This document shows, in pieces, positions 56,504 to 64,000 of a stretch of DNA of 64,000 bases. The stretch is from NCBI RefSeq assembly GCF_000016165.1, contig NC_009253.1, positions 3,173,484 through 3,237,483 on the forward strand, given 5' to 3'. The DNA is from Desulforamulus reducens MI-1 (lineage in GTDB: Bacteria; Bacillota; Desulfotomaculia; Desulfotomaculales; Desulfotomaculaceae). The notes below the pieces were generated by a model. It was not told the DNA's origin. It ran no database searches and saw nothing but the letters and a program-made list of their open reading frames with translations. How positions within the stretch are numbered: the first letter of the stretch is position 1; each line of letters begins with the position of its first letter. The position numbers and the translations under genes were made by a program.

Positions 56504-57172
56504 ATGATTTATACAAAGGACTTATGTAAAATCTATTCTCAGGGTTCGGAACAACATGCCATATTAAAGGGAATCAGTTTTACTGTTCAACAAGGGGAGT
56601 ATGTGGCCATCATGGGCGTTTCCGGTTCAGGTAAAACAACTCTGTTAAATATCCTGGGTTGCCTGGATACTCCCACTTCGGGAACCTATTTATTTCATGG
56701 ACAGGACTTATCCCAATTTACATCTAGGCAATTAGCTAAATTTCGCAATCAACATATTGGCTTTATTTTTCAAAATTATTGTTTACTGCCAAGGGATACT
56801 GTCTATAGTAATGTAGAATTGCCCCTATTGTATAGAAACCTTTCCTCTAAAGAACGTAAACACCGCGTGTTAACAGCCCTGGAACAGGTGGGAATGATAT
56901 CAAAGGCAAAGGCCTTGCCCACACAGCTCTCCGGTGGACAGCGGCAAAAAGTAGCCATTGCCCGGGCCTATGTAGGAAAACCCTCCATCCTTCTGGCCGA
57001 TGAACCCACAGGAAATTTGGATGCCAAATCCACAGCAGAGGTATTAGCTATTTTTCATTCTTTGCATCAATCGGGAACCTCCATTATCATGGTAACCCAT
57101 GACCCCCATGCAGCAAAAGCTGCCGGGCGTATTGTTACAATGGACAAAGATCAGGGGAGGTTCCTAGCATGA
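56504..57172 (+). CDS. MacB/LolD-type ABC transporter ATPase
   Basis: A 222-residue ATPase with Walker A GVSGSGKTT, signature LSGGQRQKVAIARA and Walker B ILLADEPTGNLD, the last being typical of the MacB/LolD/FtsE group. ATG has AAAAGGTGG upstream. It overlaps its permease gene by four bases. No adaptor protein is coded here, so it may work alone on lipoproteins, peptides or macrolide-like compounds. Confidence 0.9.
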   Translation: MIYTKDLCKIYSQGSEQHAILKGISFTVQQGEYVAIMGVSGSGKTTLLNILGCLDTPTSGTYLFHGQDLSQFTSRQLAKFRNQHIGFIFQNYCLLPRDTVYSNVELPLLYRNLSSKERKHRVLTALEQVGMISKAKALPTQLSGGQRQKVAIARAYVGKPSILLADEPTGNLDAKSTAEVLAIFHSLHQSGTSIIMVTHDPHAAKAAGRIVTMDKDQGRFLA

Positions 57173-58404
57173 TGTTGAAGATGTTAAAAGTAAGCGTTAA
57201 AGGTGTACTTGCTTATAAGCAGCGATCTTTTTTATGTATTCTAGGCATAATGATAAGTGTTGCTTCCATGGTATCCTTACTTTCTTTGATTAACGGTTTT
57301 AATAATAGTCTCATTAACCAGATTCAACAGGAGCTTGGCACCCAGCAAATTATCGTTACCCCTGGAAAAATGTTGAATGCCAAGGAAACTATTTTAAACA
57401 GCGGTTTAAGCGGAGTCAGTACCTTTCGGGGTTCCAGTAGTACCCTAACAGCAGAAGACGTAGAAGCAGTTTTAGGCAAGTTTGCATCGGTAGAAACCGG
57501 GGCACCCCAATATGAGACCTTTAGCCGTGTTGTGCTGCCAACTGTTAAAAATAAGTACCTGGATGTCATCTTGACTGGAACAACTTCGGAATATGCTAAC
57601 ACCTTTCAGTACACTCCGACCGAAGGGCGTTTTTTGGTCAGCGAAGACAACAGGCAGGCTAAAAACGTCGTAGTGCTTGGCCAAACAATTAAAGAAGATC
57701 TTCTTGGTGACTCCCAGGCAATCGGTAAGAAACTAAGAATAGCCGGAGAGGACTTTGAAATCGTTGGGGTAATGGACAGAAAGGCCTCCATTGGTTTTAA
57801 TTTTGATGATCGTATCTATATTCCCGTAGAAACCATGCAACGGTTAACCCATACCCAACATGCAGCCATGCTTATTTTTAAAGCGGCTTCCATACACCAT
57901 CTGGTTGATGCTGAAAAAAATATTTCTAGAACTATCTCCAGTCGACATCGAGGAGCCGATTTTATCACCATCAAGCCAACCGAAATCATTGCTTTAGTAA
58001 ATCAAATTATGCTGATGTTAGCTGGTTTAGTAACCTGCGTCACAGGCATATCACTTATTACCGGGGGCATTGGTATCATTAATGTTATGCTGCTCAGCGT
58101 CCAGGAACGCACCCGGGAAATTGGCCTAAGAAAAGCTGTGGGAGCTACCAACTGGGAAATCCTAGCTCAATTTCTCACAGAGTCCATTCTTATAAGTTTT
58201 ATAGGCAGTGCCCTGGGATTATTCATGGCCTATGGCTGTATTAGTCTGATAAACCATAAAATCCCCTTTCTTTCCATTGGCATTCCCCTCTGGATTCTAG
58301 AATTCAGTGTCTCCTTTGCCCTGCTGATCGGTATTCTTTTTGGTATATATCCTGCCATCAAGGCCACACGTATCAACCCAATCCAAGCCCTCCGCTATGA
58401 ATAA
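57169..58404 (+). CDS. MacB/FtsX-type ABC permease
   Basis: A 411-residue permease with the MacB layout: one N-terminal membrane helix (residues 17-40), a large external domain (45-280) and three C-terminal helices. ITGGIGIINVMLLSVQERTREIGLRKAVGA is split across the TM2-coupling helix, the hallmark of the FtsX/MacB fold. Works with the ATPase upstream as a mechanotransmission pump. Substrate unknown. Confidence 0.9.
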   Translation: MMLKMLKVSVKGVLAYKQRSFLCILGIMISVASMVSLLSLINGFNNSLINQIQQELGTQQIIVTPGKMLNAKETILNSGLSGVSTFRGSSSTLTAEDVEAVLGKFASVETGAPQYETFSRVVLPTVKNKYLDVILTGTTSEYANTFQYTPTEGRFLVSEDNRQAKNVVVLGQTIKEDLLGDSQAIGKKLRIAGEDFEIVGVMDRKASIGFNFDDRIYIPVETMQRLTHTQHAAMLIFKAASIHHLVDAEKNISRTISSRHRGADFITIKPTEIIALVNQIMLMLAGLVTCVTGISLITGGIGIINVMLLSVQERTREIGLRKAVGATNWEILAQFLTESILISFIGSALGLFMAYGCISLINHKIPFLSIGIPLWILEFSVSFALLIGILFGIYPAIKATRINPIQALRYE

Positions 58405-58454
58405 GCAAGATAATAATATTTATTGTCATAATAATTGTCATTTTGTTACATAGT

Positions 58455-58976
58455 TTAAATTTGATATGGAAATATTACTGTGGAAAAATATATTTCATAT
58501 TTCTCAATGCTCTCACCCTCTTTTGATTTTGCACGTAAAACCACTTTATAACGATTATTGGGTAAAAAGCTGTAAATAGGTGAAATAAAACTTTATTTTC
58601 TTTAATCTCCACCGTACCTGTAACATTGTTTTTTTCATTAAGATCGGTAACTTCAACCGTGGCGTCGGAAATTTTCTGATTAATGAGAAATTCAATGGGA
58701 CGATGAATTGGCACTTGGCTATCACCATTACCTGGATTGGTATTGGTCACTTTTATGCTGGTTGCTGTTGTAAAGTTTACCTCAATCGGAAAATTTTGAT
58801 TTACTTCTTACATTTTCTTCTATACTACAAATCCTTTCATTTAGAACAACAACGGGGGACGCACTCTGTAGATCCACTGCTTTACCATCACTAATTGTTT
58901 TTATTAATAATCGTTCGCCATCAGGTGGTTCATAAGTTGTAACCAAATCCGATAACCTTTTCACAGCAATCACCAC
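58455..58976 (-). pseudogene. Broken gene for a secreted Ig-like (Big_5) protein
   Basis: Three frames must be joined to give one protein. The first (from 58976) reads KRLSDLVTTYEPPDGERLLI to VRSKSKF; a shift in an AAAATTTT run joins it to FPIEVNFTTATSIKVTNTNP and VPIHRPIEFLINQKISDATV; a second shift near 58548 leads to SFLPNNRYKVVLRAKSKEGE, then EKYEIYFSTV and a stop at 58455. The joined product resembles bacterial Ig-like repeats of surface proteins. Two independent shifts indicate decay, or sequencing error in AT runs. Confidence 0.55.
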
Positions 58977-59017
58977 ATTCCAATTGAAAAGAAATATTAC
59001 AAAACCGCACTTTTCCC

Positions 59018-59245
59018 TTATTTTGCATAAATAAATGCAGTGGTCCCGGAGTAGTTAGTTAAAAGCCTTTCCCCTTTTCGTCCGCTTCCCCCTACTTTAC
59101 TAGCAGCAGAAACAGCCAGGTGTGAGCCATGTGACCGGCAAAGTCTAGCGGAATCACTGGAGTTAGAGTGTTGTTCAGTTGCATCCCCTTGAGCCGGATT
59201 CACCAAAACCAACCATAATAGATTACAAAGCAGGTTTCGTTTCAT
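59018..59245 (-). CDS. Possible small exported protein or 5' end of the broken gene
   Basis: ATG at 59245 follows AAAGGTG. The first 20 residues (MKRNLLCNLLWLVLVNPAQG) look like a signal peptide; the remaining 55 are Ser/Gly-rich and unlike any family I know. It may be a separate gene or the detached start of the Ig-like pseudogene downstream. Confidence 0.3.
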   Translation of the reverse strand: MKRNLLCNLLWLVLVNPAQGDATEQHSNSSDSARLCRSHGSHLAVSAASKVGGSGRKGERLLTNYSGTTAFIYAK

Positions 59246-59327
59246 CTTTATCACCTTTCTTATAAGTTACACTTACAAATTTGTTTAACGTAATTCGAGC
59301 CCCCCTTAACCGGGGAGCCCGTTCTTT

Positions 59328-59567
59328 TTATTCCATATTCATTGTGCATTCTTCAGCAGTCATACCGCACTCAGGGCAGTTACCATCCTTCATCATTTCA
59401 ATATGGGTCTTCCAGTCCGTTCCAACAGATTGTTTCAGGGCAGCCTTGCAATTATTCAACATTTCAACATAATTGCTCCTGTCACTGCTATTGTCGTTAG
59501 CGGCAAAAGCGGTAGAAGCAACAAACAAACTAGAAATTAAAGACATTGTAATGATGATTTTTTTCAT
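59328..59567 (-). CDS. Small exported protein with C-terminal cysteines and methionines
   Basis: A 79-residue protein with a clean signal peptide (KKIIITMSLISSLFVASTAFA). The mature part is helical and ends CPECGMTAEECTMNME, a Cys/Met-rich tail able to bind soft metals such as Cu(I). AGGAGG precedes the ATG. Its promoter carries the motif shared with the Met-rich operon, so it probably belongs to the same regulon. Confidence 0.75.
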   Translation of the reverse strand: MKKIIITMSLISSLFVASTAFAANDNSSDRSNYVEMLNNCKAALKQSVGTDWKTHIEMMKDGNCPECGMTAEECTMNME

Positions 59568-59626
59568 TTGGGTAACCTCCTGTTTTAATATTGCTTATAG
59601 GAGAATGATACAGTAAAAAGTTCACA

Positions 59627-59650
59627 TCCCCGTTACAAAAGTAACACAAC
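59627..59650 (-). promoter_or_regulatory. Shared regulon motif, copy 1
   Basis: GTTACAAAAGTAACACAAC at 59632-59650, preceded by ATCCC, about 60 bases upstream of the small exported protein. It matches the copy at 61042-61060 at 17 of 19 positions. Confidence 0.6.
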
Positions 59651-59732
59651 TTTGTGATACTTCTGGTCTAATTTATCAAATTTAAGTACAGCCCCTCTAA
59701 AATATAGTAGCTATATGGGTATGAAGTAATTA

Positions 59733-59783
59733 CAAATAAAAGGGAACAGGTTCCCACAGTGGGAGCCTGTTCCCTTTTATTTG
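59733..59783. terminator. Long perfect terminator of the Met-rich operon
   Basis: CAAATAAAAGGGAACAGG and its perfect complement (18 bp) with an inner TTCCCA/TGGGA stem. The right arm contains the TAA codon that ends the UGA-containing frame. Confidence 0.85.
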
Positions 59784-59962
59784 TCCTTAATATCCTCACG
59801 GGTATGGTCTTTTTCGTCACAACAGCTTTTTTTACCGGGCAACTGTCCGGTCGTCCCGTGGTTAGGGTGACTGCGGCCGCCACATCAGCCACCACCTCTG
59901 AACATCATCGCTATCATTAAAACAATGAACAGAAGCGGCAGGTAGTTGATAATATTCTCCAT
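59777..59962 (-). CDS. Small Cys/His-rich membrane protein with an in-frame UGA (candidate selenoprotein)
   Basis: ATG at 59962 has AAGGAAGG 7 bases upstream. The first 25 codons give a membrane helix (MENIINYLPLLFIVLMIAMM, then FRGGG). UGA at 59887-59885 follows. The same frame then continues for 35 codons, CGGRSHPNHG..., GKKSCCDEKDHT..., to a TAA lying inside the operon terminator. The tail is rich in Cys and His as expected of a metal or redox protein. UGA could code selenocysteine (U-C motif), or be a nonsense mutation of a Cys codon. A short GTGGC/GTCAC stem lies just after the UGA, closer than a typical SECIS. Confidence 0.5.
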
Positions 59963-60043
59963 ACCAAGCCTTCCTTTCAATTCCTAGAAACTCTCTGTGG
60001 TAAGTTTAGCCCCTGCATTTTAAGACAGGGGCTATGTAGTTAT

Positions 60044-60249
60044 CTACTTATTATCACTTTTATTGTCGTCCATATTCATTTTTCTGTGATCCATGTTTTT
60101 CATGTCACCGTTCATGTTGTTCATATCCTGGGACTGCTGGGTTTTTTGGTTGTCTCCAGAGCCAGTGTTTTTGTCAGTTCCGCCGCAACCTGCTAATAAG
60201 AGGCTAAGGGTCAGTAAAGTAACGATACCGAGGACATGTATTTTTTCAT
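60044..60249 (-). pseudogene. Met-rich lipoprotein gene with a frame break at A6
   Basis: ATG at 60249 follows CGGAGG. As written the frame closes after 12 codons. Adding one A to the run of six directly after the ATG gives MKKIHVLGIVTLLTLSLLLA, a lipobox LLAGC and a mature part rich in Met, Asn and Asp (QDMNNMNGDMKNMDHRKMNM), stopping at 60044. Ribosomal or polymerase slippage on the A-run could give the same product. It lies 33 bases after the Met-rich exported protein gene, probably one operon. Confidence 0.6.
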
Positions 60250-60282
60250 CGTGAACAACCTCCGTCTTTGATAAATATCCTT

Positions 60283-60999
60283 TTATGCTTCCTGATGGGC
60301 ATGGCCATCAGCGCTTTCCATATTGATAAACTGCCCGTGCCAGGTGTGGTACCAAACTTGACCGGTGGCACTGTTGACACTGAGCATGCCAGCAATTTTT
60401 CCGTCTTTAAGGGTATGCAGAGTGTAGTACCCATAAAACTCATGGGGTTCCGCCGCTGTCTCTCTGGTACTCTCGCGGACTAAAAACTCATTGGCCAACT
60501 TTACCGCATTCTCCGCTGAAACCATAGGTTTGCCACTCGTTGCACCGGCCCCCATCATGCCTCCCATGTGGCCATATTTCACATTCCACATCATATTAGG
60601 TCCCATTTCCGGGCTGAGGGAACCGGTACGCTTATCCAAAATAAACTCGTGGGCATACTTGCCACTTTGGTCCTCCCTGGTCTCCACATAAAAGTGGGTG
60701 TCAAACTCCATCAGTTCCGCCAGGGAAATGCCTTCCATTCCCGAAGTTTTTAGATAATCATTAACCAATTCCTTTGCCGTTTCTAAATCTACCGGCTCTT
60801 TCAGGTCAACACCGCCGCTACCCATCATGTTGCCGTGCATGCCCATCATGGAAGAACTCATCATTCCCATTCCGGGAATTCCCTGTCCCATTCCCCCGAC
60901 TCCAAAATTTCCTCTCCAGTTGCCCCAAGAAAGAACAGGTATGGATAACAAAAGGACCCCGATTAACAATCCTGATACCAACAGCTTATTGTTCAACAC
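60283..60999 (-). CDS. Exported Met-rich protein with PepSY-like repeats
   Basis: A 238-residue protein with a signal peptide (residues 1-25). Residues 30-62 hold about ten methionines (GMGQGIPGMGMM, SSMMGMHGNMM), a pattern seen in Cu(I)/Ag(I)-binding proteins. Two PepSY-like units follow, each ending in a YAHEFILDKRTGSL-type hairpin. The C-terminus is His-rich. GTG start behind AAAGGAGGGG. It heads an operon with the lipoprotein and the UGA-containing protein; the shared motif lies upstream. Confidence 0.75.
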   Translation of the reverse strand: MLNNKLLVSGLLIGVLLLSIPVLSWGNWRGNFGVGGMGQGIPGMGMMSSSMMGMHGNMMGSGGVDLKEPVDLETAKELVNDYLKTSGMEGISLAELMEFDTHFYVETREDQSGKYAHEFILDKRTGSLSPEMGPNMMWNVKYGHMGGMMGAGATSGKPMVSAENAVKLANEFLVRESTRETAAEPHEFYGYYTLHTLKDGKIAGMLSVNSATGQVWYHTWHGQFINMESADGHAHQEA

Positions 61000-61041
61000 G
61001 CTCCCCTCCTTTACTTCGTGGCTTTATAATAACAGCCAAGT

Positions 61042-61060
61042 TTTACAAAAGTAGCACAAC
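61042..61060 (-). promoter_or_regulatory. Shared regulon motif, copy 2
   Basis: TTTACAAAAGTAGCACAAC, 17 of 19 identical to copy 1, lies 43 bases upstream of the GTG start of the Met-rich operon. Confidence 0.6.
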
Positions 61061-61178
61061 AGTTTGACGTTTTTGTAATAATTTTGCCGCAAAATGGAAA
61101 TAAGAGGTGTTCCATATCTCCTTAAAATTAAGATTAGTCTTGCAAAACAAGGGCCATGAAATATTACAAAAATGTGAT

Positions 61179-61202
61179 ATCCCCGTAACAGCAATGTAAC
61201 AA
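61179..61202 (+). promoter_or_regulatory. Shared regulon motif, copy 3
   Basis: ATCCCCGTAACAGCAATGTAAC resembles ATCCCCGTTAC...GTAAC of copy 1, with GTAAC direct repeats 11 bases apart, the spacing favoured by OmpR-type regulators. It lies about 125 bases upstream of the SHOCT gene. The rest of the 61000-61324 gap shows no gene. Confidence 0.5.
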
Positions 61203-61324
61203 CTGTAGTGTATGCTAAACCTAGGGACTTCCATATTACCTTTCATGATTGCCCTTAATAAGGGCACATTTTTTAAATCAACCCTTATGAGAACGATAGA
61301 AAAACTTGAAGGAGGAATGTAAAC

Positions 61325-61558
61325 ATGCCAATGATGTACGGCGGCTATGGTATGGGATGGTTTGGGGGGATATTTATGATGTTGATCCCGTTGGCTCTGT
61401 TAGGTCTGGTTGTCTATTGGGCAGTAAATTCCGGGGTAAAAAATGCCCTTAAAGAAGGTTCCTCGTCCGGCGCCCTGGATATTTTGAAGTCCAGATATGC
61501 CCGGAACGAGATAACTGAAGATGAGTACAAAAAACTTAAAGAAGAATTATCTCGATAG
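61325..61558 (+). CDS. Small membrane protein with SHOCT domain
   Basis: A 77-residue protein: a Met/Gly/Tyr-rich start (MPMMYGGYGMGWFGG), one membrane helix (FMMLIPLALLGLVVYWAV) and a C-terminal SHOCT domain (LDILKSRYARNEITEDEYKK). Proteins of this form often accompany copper or metal-stress operons. GAAGGAGG precedes the ATG. Divergent from the Met-rich operon. Confidence 0.85.
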   Translation: MPMMYGGYGMGWFGGIFMMLIPLALLGLVVYWAVNSGVKNALKEGSSSGALDILKSRYARNEITEDEYKKLKEELSR

Positions 61559-61690
61559 TATCCGGTATTGAAACTGTTGTCTCCATCGTGGAGAAAACGT
61601 CGCTTCCTTTCAGATGCTCCACGCCACGCGGACCAATTGAACCAAATGGTTAGAGAGTTACATCAATTGATTGGCAAATTTAAGATATAG
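61557..61690 (+). pseudogene. Remnant of a methyl-accepting chemotaxis protein C-terminus
   Basis: Two frames read SGIETVVSIVEKTS and then, after a shift near 61600, HADQLNQMVRELHQLIGKFK before a stop. Both match the end of MCP signalling domains (VEETS..., then AxQLNxMxxELxxLVxxFK). Most of the gene is missing. Confidence 0.6.
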
Positions 61691-61697
61691 TAAAGTA

Positions 61698-61742
61698 AAT
61701 AATAAGAAGCTAGTCCGCTCTGTGGTTAGCTTCTTATTATTT
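61698..61742. terminator. Bidirectional terminator
   Basis: AATAATAAGAAGCTA and TAGCTTCTTATTATT arms with a 15-base loop, after the MCP remnant. Confidence 0.75.
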
Positions 61743-61807
61743 GAATGAATTGCATAATTGCTAATCCAGAAAAACGTGAATCCAAGAGTACAAAATAGCT
61801 TAATTTT

Positions 61808-62352
61808 TTAGTAGGAAGATGGTGAGCACCAGGCAGACCCGTAGGGGCAATCACATTTGCCCATTACATGCGGGCACCTATATTTATTGGTTCCAGCCTT
61901 TGCATCACTTCCCCAGAACACCATTCTTTGCCCCATTGAGCATATAGGGGTTCCATCAAAGTCACAGCCTTCAGGATGGTCCTTAGAGCCTCGGGAGTTA
62001 ATGGGGATAATTGCTTGAGCATTGAAGTCGTTCATTACTACAGAGTAGATGTCTTTACTGTCATAGCCCATATCCATGGTATAGTATTTAGGTTTTTTTG
62101 AGTCTTCCAAGGCCTTGTTTACTAATTCGATTAAAGGTATTGCCATCTTAGCATCATGGGTATTAGCAGGTGTAACCATAATAGCAATTGGTAGTTCACT
62201 ATGGCAATCAACTGCAACGTGAGCTTTATATCCAAACCAGGATATTTGGTTACCATGAGTATCCCTTTTAGCACCCCAGTTTGCAGTTTTGTCACCCTGC
62301 AAATCCTTTTTAGGCTTGGATTTTTCATACGCATCTATTTTGCTAAAATAAT
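61808..62352 (-). pseudogene. Transposase fragment, IS4/IS1182-like
   Basis: About 180 codons from the middle of a DDE transposase: GDKTANWGAKRD, the first-Asp region KAHVAVDCHSELPIA, a second Asp in TMDMGYDSKDIY and a Cys motif ending CPYGSAWCSPSSY. The 5' part and the C-terminal part with the catalytic Glu are absent, and no terminal inverted repeats are seen. It is a dead remnant. Confidence 0.85.
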
Positions 62353-62360
62353 AAAATAAC

Positions 62361-62412
62361 CTTATTCAAGGTCTTGAAATGGGTGCAGACGATTGTGTTG
62401 GTAAACCTGTTC
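62361..62412 (+). pseudogene. Receiver-domain fragment of a response regulator
   Basis: The plus strand reads LIQGLEMGADDCVGKPV, the signature around the conserved lysine of OmpR-family receivers (usually GADDYxxKPF). It is only 17 codons long, has no start, and lies opposite to the intact two-component genes. Confidence 0.45.
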
Positions 62413-62430
62413 CCCACCTATCCTTTACTC

Positions 62431-63894
62431 TTATGCTACACTGCACTGATTCACCGGCAGCACGATGTTAAAAGAAGTCCCTTCGTTTAACTTACTTTCA
62501 ACATAAATCTGCCCCCCGTGGGCCTCCACTATTTTTTTGACAATGGCCAACCCCAGACCGGTCCCCCCCTGTGTTCTGCTACGGGACTTATCCGCTTTAT
62601 AAAATCTTTCCCAAATCATGGGTAAATCCTCCGGGGATATGCCTACTCCGGTATCACGGATACGGATGTGTACCTGATTAGCTTTGCTGGTGACATAAAT
62701 GAATATTTTACCCCCCTCAGGTGTATGGCGTACTGCATTGTCAATTAGGTTAATCAACACCCGTTCCATCCGGTCACTGTTGCAGGTAACCGGGAGTAAT
62801 CTTTTCTCCAGGTTTAGCTTGAGGTTAACACCCTTTTGTTCAACCAACTGGTTTAATTTGCCTAACACCCGGTAGATGAGAACTTTTAAATCACAGGGTT
62901 CTTTATCAAAATCAAAGTGCCCCTCTTCCATACGTTTCAAGTCCAGAATTTCATTAACCAGCCGTTTCAAACGATTTATTTCATCCAGGATATTGCCCAG
63001 GTATGTCTCCCTTTCCTTTTCATCCTTTACCAGACCATCCAACATGGTTTCTGTAAAACCCTGCATGATGGCCAGGGGAGTTTTGATTTCATGGGCCACA
63101 TTGCTAACGAACTCCCGGCGGATCTGTTCCTGGGCCTCCAGTTGAGTGATTTTTTCTTGCAGCCGGGAGGACAGGGTATTGAGAGAGTCAGACAACAGTC
63201 CAATCTCATCTTTAGACCGGATATCCACCCGGTGCTGGTAGTTACCGCTGGCCATCTCCAGGGCCACCTTGTTCATCTTTACCAAAGGCCGGGAGATGAT
63301 CCGAGAGAAGACCAGACTTAACAGGGCGGCTAGAATAATCCCCCCAACGGCAGTGTAAATAATCAGCATTTGCAGGTGTTTAAGTTCACTTGCCAGGGGT
63401 TCTAAAGGTGCGTGGATAATGACCGCCCTGTTCACATTGTCATGATCCTTGAAGGGGATACCCACCGATAACACATCGGTTTTAAAGAAAGGGTTATTGC
63501 CCTTGTGTACCACCGCTTGGCCCTGGTACAGTCTTTCTATATCTTCCATGCTCATAGGGCCGTGGTGGGGATTATTCATATCCATCGGCATATTCTTTGT
63601 GCTCATTCCCATTCCCTGGCACTGCATAACAATGCCCTTTTTGTTTAAAATCATTACATTAGCATTATAGAGTTCGGCAATCAGGGCTGCCTTGTTGTCC
63701 AGGGCAACGGGATCCTGCTCCAAACGAGCTATTTCTGCTACCTTATTACCTAGGGCTTTAAACTGCCTGGCCTGCTGCTCATAGTACAGACCCTCCATAA
63801 AGCTGGTCTGGACTGCACCAGCAATCCCAATAACTACCAGCACCAAAATGGTCATGATGACCCAGAGTTTGGTGACAATGTTGTTTAGCTTCAT
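62431..63894 (-). CDS. Sensor histidine kinase with a Met/His-rich external loop
   Basis: A 487-residue membrane kinase: TM1 (10-28), external domain (32-174), TM2 (176-198), HAMP (199-250), HisKA with His268 in [13 protein letters not shown], and HATPase ([27 protein letters not shown]). The external loop contains CQGMGMS at 92-98 and [15 protein letters not shown] at 102-116, a Met/His/Cys cluster suited to Cu(I) or Ag(I). It overlaps the response regulator gene by four bases and probably controls the Met-rich genes next door. Confidence 0.92.
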   Translation of the reverse strand: MKLNNIVTKLWVIMTILVLVVIGIAGAVQTSFMEGLYYEQQARQFKALGNKVAEIARLEQDPVALDNKAALIAELYNANVMILNKKGIVMQCQGMGMSTKNMPMDMNNPHHGPMSMEDIERLYQGQAVVHKGNNPFFKTDVLSVGIPFKDHDNVNRAVIIHAPLEPLASELKHLQMLIIYTAVGGIILAALLSLVFSRIISRPLVKMNKVALEMASGNYQHRVDIRSKDEIGLLSDSLNTLSSRLQEKITQLEAQEQIRREFVSNVAHEIKTPLAIMQGFTETMLDGLVKDEKERETYLGNILDEINRLKRLVNEILDLKRMEEGHFDFDKEPCDLKVLIYRVLGKLNQLVEQKGVNLKLNLEKRLLPVTCNSDRMERVLINLIDNAVRHTPEGGKIFIYVTSKANQVHIRIRDTGVGISPEDLPMIWERFYKADKSRSRTQGGTGLGLAIVKKIVEAHGGQIYVESKLNEGTSFNIVLPVNQCSVA

Positions 63895-64000
63895 GCTTCC
63901 ACCTCAAATTTATATCCAACGCCCCAGACGGTTTTAATGAAGTTCCCGGCACCGGCGGCCCTAAGTTTGTCCCTCAGCCGGTTGACGTGGGTGTCAACGG
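63891..64000 (-). CDS. OmpR-family response regulator, C-terminal part
   Basis: The window ends inside this gene. The visible codons read [18 protein letters not shown] and [16 protein letters not shown], the recognition helix and wing of an OmpR-type winged helix. Its TGA overlaps the kinase ATG, so it is the cognate partner. OmpR-type regulators bind direct repeats about 11 bases apart, compatible with the motif found upstream of the nearby genes. Confidence 0.93.
   Translation of the reverse strand, partial: VDTHVNRLRDKLRAAGAGNFIKTVWGVGYKFEVEA

Noticed and set aside
59668-59895. Frame of 75 codons overlapping the UGA-containing gene
   Set aside because: It is in another frame, crosses the long terminator and ends in low-complexity hydrophobic sequence. 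The Cys/His-rich frame with the UGA fits better.

Overview
The window looks like chromosomal DNA from an anaerobic, spore-forming Firmicute of the Desulfotomaculum/Desulforamulus type. This is inferred from several things together: the sporulation pair ytrH-ytrI, frequent GTG/TTG starts behind strong AGGAGG sites, short class III-type hybrid cluster proteins with rubredoxin and an FprA flavoprotein, a glycyl radical enzyme, and an rRNA operon with large insertions. No species is claimed.

Layout. 1-5.9 kb: the start of a gene leaving the left edge, an aminopropyltransferase (speE) and, on the other strand, a complete branched-chain amino acid ABC importer (livKHMGF). 6.2-7.1 kb: an unrecognised HTH/coiled-coil protein. 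7.4-16.3 kb: a nitrosative/oxidative stress block with a ferredoxin, two Hcp paralogues around a THUMP rRNA methyltransferase, rubredoxin plus FprA, an HPP membrane protein and a ClC antiporter. 16.4-17.2 kb: two paralogous small membrane proteins. 17.4-23.2 kb: a 16S-23S-5S operon on the minus strand. It carries four related palindromic insertions, one in 16S and three in 23S, and one of them encodes a 23S intervening-sequence (S23, four-helix-bundle) protein. 23.6-34.7 kb: a TetR-controlled RND pump, a zinc-ribbon protein, a D,D-carboxypeptidase and a second RND pump. 35-40.6 kb: malic enzyme, CstA and a LytS/LytT two-component pair with paired LytTR-type sites in front of cstA, which suggests a pyruvate-sensing and uptake module. 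40.8-45.3 kb: ytrHI, a VanZ-like protein, an unknown protein, an acyl-CoA synthetase and an Rrf2 regulator. 45.5-48.7 kb: a HypD-like glycyl radical enzyme with its activase. 49-53.3 kb: a CoA-disulfide reductase/rhodanese/TusA/DsrE fusion, divergent from a CsoR/CstR-family repressor with two matching operators, then a GltD-like oxidoreductase. 53.5-58.4 kb: a PAS kinase, a 42-residue membrane protein, a GntR regulator, an unknown Cys-containing protein and a MacB-type ABC pair.

58.4-64 kb is accessory DNA: small Met/His/Cys-rich exported proteins, a two-component system whose sensor has a Met/His-rich external loop (probably copper or silver), and several broken genes (Ig-like protein, chemoreceptor tail, transposase, receiver fragment). 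Two small genes here need recoding or correction to be full length: one has an in-frame UGA before a Cys/His-rich tail, the other is a lipoprotein whose frame breaks at A6 just after its ATG. A shared promoter motif links at least three transcription units.

The strongest novel signals are the four-copy rRNA insertion family, the UGA-containing protein inside a probable copper regulon, the paired CstR-type operators at the persulfide gene, the LytTR direct repeats before cstA, and a dispersed two-hairpin repeat family with compensatory base changes.
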